From IMG/VR virus record IMGVR_UViG_3300023179_000003, positions 1 to 49,848 of that record: a stretch of 49,848 nt of DNA. One strand, 5' to 3'. Below the pieces are notes generated by a model. That model saw only the letters and a list, made by a program, of their open reading frames with translations, made no database searches and was not told the origin of the DNA. This document shows, piece after piece, positions 1 to 6,801 of the stretch. The position numbers were made by a program, and so were the translations under genes. Each line of letters opens with the position of its first letter. Position 1 is the first letter of the stretch. The DNA comes from a virus.

Positions 1-127
1 GGAACCAGCAACGACGCGACAGCGTGGACGGCGGCCATTCTGTACGCCAAGAGGGGATCGACTAACTCCAACCTAGGCCTACGCACGGTGGACGGGCTTG
101 GCTTGCGTTATCGCCTCACTGCTAGGA
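1..127. repeat. Direct terminal overlap, first copy
   Basis: These 127 bases are identical to the last 127 bases of the window (49722-49848). The tail-spike reading frame continues through the join without interruption, so the copies are the same locus read twice. An overlap of exactly 127 bases is a common assembler k-mer length and indicates a circularly closed contig. It is probably not a biological terminal repeat. Confidence 0.95.
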
Positions 128-1683
128 TTGGATCTCTGGCCACCGACGGTTACGGCGTCGGAGTCGCCATTGTCAACGCGTCGTTCGTTCAGGCGACTGC
201 CAACACTCCGATTCTTGCATGGGATATTACTAGCACTACCAATCTTGTTACTGGTGATAGTGGATGGACTTTCCAGAATCTAAGCTTCAACTGGGCTAAC
301 CAGCCTGCACCAGGAGAAAGCAACGCTGTGGCGTTCTATCTGGCGGCTCCGAACATCACCAATGCTGCGCGGGATTACAGCATGATTTACAACAGCACGT
401 TGCGTGATCTGACATTTGTAAATGCACATACAGGCTTCCGTAGTTACGGAAAGGTGGCTATCTGGGGTTGCGAGTTTTCAAATATTCGCTGGTACGGAGG
501 CTGTGTTGGGCCGTTGATTGACTGGAGTCAGCCTCGCCAATGCCAGACATCTAGTCCTGGAAATCAATTCCGACTGATTTATGCACGCGTTGATGGATTT
601 ACTGATTCATCCGCTGGTGGTACGTTCATGGCGCTAAATACGCAGCGCGATTGCTTGATTGACGGTGTTGAAATCAATCTTGCTCGTACAAATATCACAA
701 CCTATCTGCGAATTGACCAGCCGCAAAATCTTTCAATTCGCAACATTCGACTTGAAGCAAATTCTGCTACGGCACCTGGCTGGGCTCCTAATTATGATGG
801 TTTTATTTCTCTGCCGGGCGCAATAGCAGCAATACGCATCGAAGGTCTGTCATTTCAAAATATCACTGTTAATGGCAATGGATACCTTGTTCGATTCCCT
901 TCGTCATCTACGGCAGTAGAATCGTCTGTCACAGGGTTGTCGTTGGATACCGTCACAGTTGCATCTGGAGCATTGTGGGGAATCGCAAGCTCATCTAGTG
1001 GTGCCTCTGGCGAGATGTCTCCAATTGTGCAGTTGTCATGTTCTGGAACAATCGGCCAAATCTTTCCATACGATACTAGCGGTACGATCTGGGGCATCCG
1101 TCGGGCAACACGGTTTCGCACTTCCGCGGACCGTGGAGACGCTTCTGTTACGTTGGTTCCAGGTGTGGACGCAGGTATTCAGCGGTTTAACACAGCGTTG
1201 ACCGCCAATCGAACCATCACACTCGGCGGCAGCTTCACGGCCGGCACGGTAGCAAATGGCGACGAGTTCACAATTGTACGTAATGATACAGCGTCGTTCA
1301 CATTAAATGTTGGTGGTTTGGTAACATTTGCGTCTGGTCAATCAGGTACTGTGCGAGTTCGTTGGGTTGGTGATGGATCTACTGGTGGTGCATGGACATT
1401 GATCGACGATGATCGAGCCCGCAGCATCAGCGGAACAGTTGCTATTACGGCGCAAACTGTGACCGCATTGAGCACATATTCTGCTACCGCCGCTGTGCCT
1501 AGTGCGTCATTCTCTGGAGATCGATACACGTGGGCGCTGCCAAACGGCATTGGTGGTCAGCCATTCGTTGTGTGGGCTGAAACTAGCTCGGCTGGCAATG
1601 CTATCATTCGGTTCTATAATCCAACTGCAGGAAGTCTGAATTTGGCTGCACAAACTATCACCATTACTAAATTGTTTCCATGA
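1..1683 (+). CDS. Tail spike, beta-helix (pectate-lyase-like), 3' portion
   Basis: This is the C-terminal 560 residues of an 804-residue protein whose start lies at 48990 across the circular join. The join falls in the motif QFGAYGNGTSNDATAW, typical of the pectate-lyase-3/rhamnogalacturonase-type beta-helix found at the base of phage tail spikes. The following 300 residues alternate short beta stretches with Asn/Gly turns, and the C-terminus (from about nt 1150) is a Thr/Val/Ala-rich beta region that could trimerise. It would bind or cleave a surface polysaccharide of the host. The stop overlaps the next start by ATGA. The ATG-like GTG at 88 is internal and should not be used as a start. Confidence 0.85.
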   Translation, partial: GTSNDATAWTAAILYAKRGSTNSNLGLRTVDGLGLRYRLTARIGSLATDGYGVGVAIVNASFVQATANTPILAWDITSTTNLVTGDSGWTFQNLSFNWANQPAPGESNAVAFYLAAPNITNAARDYSMIYNSTLRDLTFVNAHTGFRSYGKVAIWGCEFSNIRWYGGCVGPLIDWSQPRQCQTSSPGNQFRLIYARVDGFTDSSAGGTFMALNTQRDCLIDGVEINLARTNITTYLRIDQPQNLSIRNIRLEANSATAPGWAPNYDGFISLPGAIAAIRIEGLSFQNITVNGNGYLVRFPSSSTAVESSVTGLSLDTVTVASGALWGIASSSSGASGEMSPIVQLSCSGTIGQIFPYDTSGTIWGIRRATRFRTSADRGDASVTLVPGVDAGIQRFNTALTANRTITLGGSFTAGTVANGDEFTIVRNDTASFTLNVGGLVTFASGQSGTVRVRWVGDGSTGGAWTLIDDDRARSISGTVAITAQTVTALSTYSATAAVPSASFSGDRYTWALPNGIGGQPFVVWAETSSAGNAIIRFYNPTAGSLNLAAQTITITKLFP

Positions 1684-2048
1684 AAAGAATTGCTATACTT
1701 TTAGTCTGCACCGCCATTGCCGCAAGTGCGGCTGAAGAGGCAGTGATTGTCTCCGAAACTCTAATTCAACCGCCAGCTTACACCGAATCAGTGCAAATCC
1801 GGCCGCGTCGGATCGTAATTGAGTATGCCGATGATTCGGACGTGAATCCCACTGTTTCAGCCATCTACGAGCGGCTCGTGCTTCGAACCATTGAAACTAA
1901 CGAGCCAACGATCATATCAAGGGAGAATGCGCGTATTGTGGCACTTCCATGGGCTTCTGCAACCAACAAGGTCCCCGCGCTGGCAACGGCCAGAGAGCAG
2001 TTTGCGGCCGTCTTCCGAGCGATATTCACCGGCACCAATGCACCGTGA
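1680..2048 (+). CDS. Small secreted protein with Sec signal peptide
   Basis: A 122-residue protein starts with MKRIAILLVCTAIAASAAEE: a basic N-terminus, a hydrophobic core and an Ala-X-Ala cleavage site near residues 16-18. The mature part has no recognisable domain. It overlaps the tail-spike stop (ATGA) and precedes two membrane proteins and a lipoprotein, so an envelope role in lysis or superinfection control is possible but only inferred from position. I do not recognise the family. Confidence 0.7.
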   Translation: MKRIAILLVCTAIAASAAEEAVIVSETLIQPPAYTESVQIRPRRIVIEYADDSDVNPTVSAIYERLVLRTIETNEPTIISRENARIVALPWASATNKVPALATAREQFAAVFRAIFTGTNAP

Positions 2049-2331
2049 TATGCTATACTTCAAACATCAACTCGTCGAAATCATTGACAACAGCAAAGTA
2101 GGTTTGATTGGTAGCGGATTCATGCTGGCTATCACTACTACTTACGATTTCGTCGGAGAGCGCGGACTAAGGATCGCTATGCTGTTCATCGGACTTATCG
2201 TAGGTATTCTTACGATGGTCAAATTGGGATTCGAAGTTTATGCGGCAGTGATCAAGTTCATTGGCCGCAGGCGAATGCTTCACGAACATGACGAACGTCG
2301 GCAGGAAAGGAAAGAAAGGGAATCGAAATGA
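2038..2331 (+). CDS. Holin-like membrane protein
   Basis: A 97-residue protein has two hydrophobic stretches (about residues 20-35 and 46-72) and a highly charged C-terminal tail (RRRMLHEHDERRQERKERE). Size, two membrane segments and a charged tail fit a class II holin-like protein, but holins share little sequence and this is inference. The ATG at 2038 overlaps the previous gene; an alternative ATG at 2050 sits two bases after that gene's stop. Its stop overlaps the next start. Confidence 0.6.
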   Translation: MHRDMLYFKHQLVEIIDNSKVGLIGSGFMLAITTTYDFVGERGLRIAMLFIGLIVGILTMVKLGFEVYAAVIKFIGRRRMLHEHDERRQERKERESK

Positions 2332-2612
2332 GTATGTGGGCGTTTCTTGGTCAGTTCTTTAAAAACAATGGGCATTTGAGAGGTGCCCTTTATTTCACAA
2401 CGGCCTCGCTGGCCGTGCTTACGAGTGCCTTTGTGCACTGGACGGACAACAACCCGAAGAATGTTTATGAAATTATCGCGACCTTGCTCGGCGCACTTAG
2501 CGCTGGCTTGATCGCACTTCGGGCATATCTCGACACTCACCTCAGCCGTTTCACAAAACCAGAAGATGAAAAGCCTACTCAAGTTCCTATTACTGATCGC
2601 ACTGATCGCTAA
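2328..2612 (+). CDS. Small membrane protein, holin or antiholin candidate
   Basis: A 94-residue protein has two predicted membrane helices (about 20-37 and 48-68) separated by a short polar loop containing HWTDNN, and a charged C-terminus. A purine-rich Shine-Dalgarno-like stretch (GGAAAGGAAAGAAAGGGA) precedes the start, unlike many minus-arm genes. Together with the upstream membrane protein and downstream lipoprotein it resembles a holin/antiholin/spanin cassette; the assignment rests on topology and context. Confidence 0.55.
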   Translation: MSMWAFLGQFFKNNGHLRGALYFTTASLAVLTSAFVHWTDNNPKNVYEIIATLLGALSAGLIALRAYLDTHLSRFTKPEDEKPTQVPITDRTDR

Positions 2613-2922
2613 TCTTGGCTGTCAGTCCACAATCGCGCCGGGTGCAGATCCGGTCATCGTAACCACACAGCAAGTGCTCGAAGTTAGTTTGGGCACTGTT
2701 GATAAGTTCCTCAAGTTCGAATACGCCAATCGTTCGAAGGTTTCGCCCGGAGTTAGTGAAGCCGCTGAGCAGTTGAGGAAAGAATTCCCACCGGCATTCC
2801 GACTCGCTCGCGGTCTGCTTACGACCTACAAACAGTCCCGAACGCCTGAAAACAAGAAGCTGCTCGACGACTACGTGTTGATGGTCAAGCGCATGGCGGT
2901 CAAAGCGCAGGAGGCCAAATGA
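2566..2922 (+). CDS. Lipoprotein, spanin-like
   Basis: A 118-residue protein begins with MKSLLKFLLLIALIANLGCQ: a signal peptide ending in a lipobox (L-G-C) with Cys19 as the lipidated residue. The mature part is mostly helical and charged. It starts 47 bases inside the previous membrane-protein gene in another frame. Nested lipoproteins are characteristic of Rz1-type outer-membrane spanins, although Rz1 proteins are usually shorter and Pro-rich. An outer-membrane lysis or exclusion lipoprotein is the best guess. Confidence 0.6.
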   Translation: MKSLLKFLLLIALIANLGCQSTIAPGADPVIVTTQQVLEVSLGTVDKFLKFEYANRSKVSPGVSEAAEQLRKEFPPAFRLARGLLTTYKQSRTPENKKLLDDYVLMVKRMAVKAQEAK

Positions 2923-3107
2923 GTCCAGTCGTAATTCAAGCTATTGTGCTTGCGTTTCAGGAGATTGTTGAGATTCGTGCCGCGCTCTTGCAGAAGGGTG
3001 AATGGAGTCCGGAGCAGGAAGCAGCATTCAATGCCAAGAGTGAGAAGATTCTGAGTGAAAAGCAATGGCAGATTAAAGGCACACATTCTGCTGCGTTCGA
3101 TGAGTGA
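2919..3107 (+). CDS. Small hypothetical protein
   Basis: A 62-residue acidic protein with a helical N-terminus (MSPVVIQAIVLAFQEIVEIR) follows by ATGA overlap. A good Shine-Dalgarno (CAGGAGG) lies seven bases upstream. No family is recognised. Its position between a lipoprotein and a glycosyltransferase gives no firm clue. Confidence 0.6.
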   Translation: MSPVVIQAIVLAFQEIVEIRAALLQKGEWSPEQEAAFNAKSEKILSEKQWQIKGTHSAAFDE

Positions 3108-4042
3108 AGGACAAACTTAGTATCTATACACCTACATCCGACCCAAGCGTTTCGTTTGGTCGTGTTACACATAGCCTAGCTGCGTGCTTTCGCAGACTAG
3201 GCTATTCTGTTACTATTGGCGAAGATCGCAAAGCAGAGTACTTCGCAGCTATCGACGGGCCGTCATCTGTTGTCAAGACCAAACATCTAATCACATTTTG
3301 GGAAACAACTGAGCTACATCCCCCTGATATTGCATGCCTCAAGATGCAGGCACGTAGCCGAAAAATTCATGTCACATGCAAGCAAGCAGCTGATGTGATT
3401 GGCCAATACGGAATTAAGACATCGAAGATTCCACTGGCTTCTGAGTATACGCCATGCGTACTAGCGCCGATGAAACCGTTCACGTTTTATACAATCTACC
3501 AAGATGCAGGTTATTGGGAACGTAAGCGTGCACAGGATGTTGTTGATGCGTTCGAGTTGGCATTTCCAAAAGTATTCGATGTTCGTCTGATTGCCAAACA
3601 GAATCCAAACTGCAAAGAGCTTATAACGTTTGATAAACGCATCGAAGTTATTCGTCAAAGCTTGCAAAGCGTAAAGCATATTCACGAAACAGGCCACGTG
3701 TTTGTGAGCGCCTGTGGTGCTGAAGGCTGGGGCTACCCGCATCACGATGCTATTGCGCATGGAAGGCCTGTGATTTGTCAACGCATTGGAGGGCCTCTTG
3801 AATTTCTTGACGCAACTTGCGCGTGGTTTGTCAAACCTTATATGCATAAGGCGCCTAAAGGAATCTATTCTGGTATGGGTAAGATTGGTCGAGTAAATGT
3901 TAACGAATTAGCCGCAAAAATGCGTTATGTATATGACAATCGCGCAGAAGTCATGGAGAAATCCACAGCCGCTTTTATTCGGGCAAGGAATTTCACTCTC
4001 GATCAGATGACAGTTAGTGTCAAGAAAGATTTCGGTCTATGA
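3104..4042 (+). CDS. Glycosyltransferase, GT4-like (GT-B fold)
   Basis: The 312-residue product looks like a retaining GT-B glycosyltransferase. The C-terminal half has the sugar-nucleotide-binding pattern EGWGYPHHDAIAHGRPVI (Glu207 to about 224), matching EG(F/W)G-x(n)-(E/D)A-x-A-x-G-x-P of GT4/GT1 families, with Asp215 where Glu is usual. The start is GTG, overlapping the previous stop by GTGA. It sits in the late operon between envelope proteins and tail proteins. It could modify a virion protein or the host surface polysaccharide (blocking readsorption). The acceptor cannot be deduced. Confidence 0.75.
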   Translation: MKDKLSIYTPTSDPSVSFGRVTHSLAACFRRLGYSVTIGEDRKAEYFAAIDGPSSVVKTKHLITFWETTELHPPDIACLKMQARSRKIHVTCKQAADVIGQYGIKTSKIPLASEYTPCVLAPMKPFTFYTIYQDAGYWERKRAQDVVDAFELAFPKVFDVRLIAKQNPNCKELITFDKRIEVIRQSLQSVKHIHETGHVFVSACGAEGWGYPHHDAIAHGRPVICQRIGGPLEFLDATCAWFVKPYMHKAPKGIYSGMGKIGRVNVNELAAKMRYVYDNRAEVMEKSTAAFIRARNFTLDQMTVSVKKDFGL

Positions 4043-4566
4043 AGAAATTTACCTACATGCCCGTCACAAGGGCGCCAATCAAATCCTACACGCCCGTTGT
4101 TCTCAACAGGCAAGTCAATCAGTCACTTGCGATTACAGGATTCACGGCGAGTCTAGGCGCATGGCCCGGAGCGACGCGAATCTTTGCGCTTCAGAAACTC
4201 TTGCTACCGGGCACAAACTTCAGCGTACGAGCAGGACAAAACTTCACATACAGCAATTTCTTCATCTGTGTAAAATGGAGTGTCAGCAGCGTCGTGCGCC
4301 GATATCGACTCTTCGACAATACCAAAGCGTTGCCCTCGTACCCACTCTATGCCGGCGAGATCATTCCGGGCACCGGCGCTGAGCTTGAATATTGGAACAC
4401 AGCCACTTCGACAACTCCAATCATCCCGACTTTCAACATTCTCACCGACATCCTCGAAGCGCCAGACGACTGCTGTGACGTGATTGGTACGGCACTTGCA
4501 AACGGAATATGCTCGATCGGCGCTCCTACGACACTCGATGGAATGTTCTATCAGTGCCGATCATAA
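4039..4566 (+). CDS. Hypothetical late protein, probably structural
   Basis: A 175-residue protein overlaps the glycosyltransferase stop by ATGA and is the last gene before a strong terminator. It is rich in Thr, Ser and aromatic residues with few charged runs, suggesting a beta-rich fold. It has four Cys, two of them adjacent (DDCCDVIG). I do not recognise it. A minor virion or tail-associated protein is plausible from context. Confidence 0.55.
   Translation: MKKFTYMPVTRAPIKSYTPVVLNRQVNQSLAITGFTASLGAWPGATRIFALQKLLLPGTNFSVRAGQNFTYSNFFICVKWSVSSVVRRYRLFDNTKALPSYPLYAGEIIPGTGAELEYWNTATSTTPIIPTFNILTDILEAPDDCCDVIGTALANGICSIGAPTTLDGMFYQCRS
4485..4500 (+). promoter_or_regulatory. Sigma-54-like -24/-12 sequence inside a gene (weak)
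   Basis: TGGTACGGCACTTGCA differs from the sigma-54 consensus by one base (T for C in the -24 box) and has the correct ten bases between GG and GC. It lies inside the 3' end of the 4039 gene and upstream of a terminator, so its relevance is doubtful. It resembles the capsid-gene element at 46235 (same GCACT spacer). Confidence 0.25.
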
Positions 4567-4582
4567 ATCCTAAATCGACTCT

Positions 4583-4617
4583 AGGGGTCATCTGCTTCGT
4601 GCAGGTGACCTCTTTTT
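4583..4617 (+). terminator. Intrinsic terminator
   Basis: A 13-bp stem (4583-4595 with 4601-4613, two G-T wobbles) with a TTCGT loop is followed by five T residues. The wobbles pair only on the plus strand, which supports its direction. It separates the tail-spike/envelope block from the tail-fibre block. Confidence 0.85.
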
Positions 4618-4624
4618 CATTTCT

Positions 4625-5815
4625 ATGGCTCTTAATTCAAACGCTTTCGTAGAGGGAATTGACCCAACAAGCACGTTCGGAGGCTATGCCTCGGTGCTAT
4701 TGCAGTTGATTCGTCAGGCTCTTCCGTCGTCGACTTACGGAATGATTCTGTTCGACAGCACGACGCCCGACGTTACCGGTGCGAATGCGTGGCGGAAGCG
4801 TTGTGTGTGGATCAACACCGCAGTGCCTGCGACGCCAACAATCAACATCTATCGCGACACTGGATCGCCGGGCTGGATCAACATTAACTCCGTAATTCCG
4901 GCCGGAAGCATCACCGGAACGCAGATTGCCAACGCGACAATTACGCTCGCGAATATGGCTGTTGGTGGTGGAACGGCTGGGCAGCTTATTCGAGTCAATT
5001 CTGGAGCGACGGGCTTTGAATACATAAATTTTTCGAGTCTGTTTACGTCCGGAATAGTGCCTGTTAATTCAGTCGTTACAAGTGCTGTACCTGCAGGTAC
5101 TATGCGGGTACTCGGCAGTTATGGAGGAGCTGCATCAAATTGGTTTGGAATAAATGATCTAGTGGCTGATCTTACTCAAGGCATCTTGACCAATCTTGTA
5201 ATCTCAACTCCGGCGCTACTGACAGATAAAGCACAGTTCTTGGCAGCTAAGACTGGTGACGTTACAGCGGTTTGGCGTTACATTGATCCAGCTAATGATA
5301 TTAATGATGGAGGTTTGAGTGGTGTTAAGCTGACTAACTTGACGGTGTCGCTTGGCAAAGTCAGTCAGTCGGCAGCAACGACCGGTCAAGTGCCTACGTG
5401 GAATGGATCTGCATGGGCTCCTGCGACTCCTGCCACAGTGGCTGTTACAAAATATGTTACGCCAACGGCTTCGATTCCGTATATGCCTTTGCAAGGACAA
5501 CAGGTATCTTTTACGCACGGATTGGCAGGCATTCCGCAAAGTGTTCGCGTTGTTCTTTATTGCCTCATAGATGACCCACCGACTAACTATATTGTAGGTG
5601 ATGAATTGGATGCTGCCTACCCATTTTCATCTAATGGATTTAGTAGCGACGACCAAGGAACTCCATTCAATTTACGTGTTACCGCTAGCTCAATTATATT
5701 TGGTCAAAATGATCTAGGTTATCCTATTTACGTTGCCAGTAAAACAGACCGAGCAAAATCGGTAATTACACAAGCTAGGTGGGGTGTGCGTGCTTACGCT
5801 CTTTATATCGCCTAA
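4625..5815 (+). CDS. Tail fibre / receptor-binding protein
   Basis: A 396-residue protein has a phage-fibre composition. Residues 90-140 contain the repeat-like segment SITGTQIANATITLANMAVGGGTAGQ, common in collar and tail-fibre shafts. A second shaft-like segment (LTNLTVSLGKVSQSAATTGQVPTWNGSAW) precedes a C-terminal beta-sandwich-like domain (about 275-396) that is probably the receptor-binding tip. It starts seven bases after the terminator. The stop overlaps the next start (TAATG). Confidence 0.7.
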   Translation: MALNSNAFVEGIDPTSTFGGYASVLLQLIRQALPSSTYGMILFDSTTPDVTGANAWRKRCVWINTAVPATPTINIYRDTGSPGWININSVIPAGSITGTQIANATITLANMAVGGGTAGQLIRVNSGATGFEYINFSSLFTSGIVPVNSVVTSAVPAGTMRVLGSYGGAASNWFGINDLVADLTQGILTNLVISTPALLTDKAQFLAAKTGDVTAVWRYIDPANDINDGGLSGVKLTNLTVSLGKVSQSAATTGQVPTWNGSAWAPATPATVAVTKYVTPTASIPYMPLQGQQVSFTHGLAGIPQSVRVVLYCLIDDPPTNYIVGDELDAAYPFSSNGFSSDDQGTPFNLRVTASSIIFGQNDLGYPIYVASKTDRAKSVITQARWGVRAYALYIA

Positions 5816-6801
5816 TGACTCCTCTATTCCAACAAATTTCAGAGACAATCGGCGTATTGCCGAACAGTCTCGACGAGAGTAACATTCTGCTCGCGTGGGC
5901 TAATCGCGCCGGAAAGTTGCTATTCGACGGCTATGATTTGCCCGGCACGGTCATCGAGCAGTTCTTCTGCTATGATACGGCGCAGCACGTCATCAGCCTT
6001 CCGTGGTATGTTGGATCGGTGCGAGGTATTCGCCGCAGTGCTTCAAGCCGCAAAGTATCATTGCTCGACATGCGGCCGCGATACAACGTCAGTCCGTGGA
6101 CGCAGCCGCTGTTTAAATTCCGCCAGCTTGCCCCGTCGCCTTTGTCCACTGGCCTGACTCAGAGCGGAACTTTGACTTTCGTCTTGTCCGCCGCCGAGAC
6201 TTTCCCTGTCAACATCACGATCATCGGCCAGACCGCAACGGCGTCGCGAGTGGTCGAAATCCTCACGTTCAATGTCGGCGATACGTCCAAGACCACAGTC
6301 AACCAGTGGAGCCAAGAAGCTCCGTTTGGCATTACGGCACTGAAGAAAGATGTGCTTACGTCCAGCGACGTTCAGGTGCTTCAGACGGCCAATTCGCTTG
6401 TCGTCGGAACCATCGCAAATACCCAACTCGAAGCACAGAACATTCGCGTTCAGGTTCTGGACTGGAATCTCACACAGTCGTGGAACTCGCAAGATGACGA
6501 TTGTCTTGAAGTTCTGTACAAGAAACGCTATACTCCGTTCGTCTCAATCGACGACAGTTGGATTGACGAGCGGCTCGATCAAGCTCTGGTCTATGCGGTG
6601 AAGTATCTGTGGGCCGTAGAAAAGGGAAAGGCCGACGACATTGCACAGTACCAGGGAATGTACATGAGCGCCTGTGAAAGCGTCTGCACGAACATGGAAG
6701 CGTCGCAGGAAATCCTAATCACGATGGAGCCGCTTGGGTCGGCTAATGCCTCAATTCGGGCGCCAATGTGGCCCTTCTTCTACTCCTATGATCGCTACTA
6801 A
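5815..6801 (+). CDS. Tail tubular protein A-like / head-tail adaptor
   Basis: A 328-residue protein. The start at 5815 (TAATG overlap) is preferred over the upstream ATG at 5779, which overlaps the fibre gene by 37 bases. The N-terminus (SETIGVLPNSLDESNILLAWANRAGKLLF) and C-terminal helices (DERLDQALVYAVKYLWAVEKGKADD) resemble helical adaptor/tail-tube A proteins of podoviruses, with a beta domain in between. Position immediately before the tube-B-like gene supports a tail-neck role. No diagnostic catalytic motif is present. Confidence 0.5.
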   Translation: MTPLFQQISETIGVLPNSLDESNILLAWANRAGKLLFDGYDLPGTVIEQFFCYDTAQHVISLPWYVGSVRGIRRSASSRKVSLLDMRPRYNVSPWTQPLFKFRQLAPSPLSTGLTQSGTLTFVLSAAETFPVNITIIGQTATASRVVEILTFNVGDTSKTTVNQWSQEAPFGITALKKDVLTSSDVQVLQTANSLVVGTIANTQLEAQNIRVQVLDWNLTQSWNSQDDDCLEVLYKKRYTPFVSIDDSWIDERLDQALVYAVKYLWAVEKGKADDIAQYQGMYMSACESVCTNMEASQEILITMEPLGSANASIRAPMWPFFYSYDRY

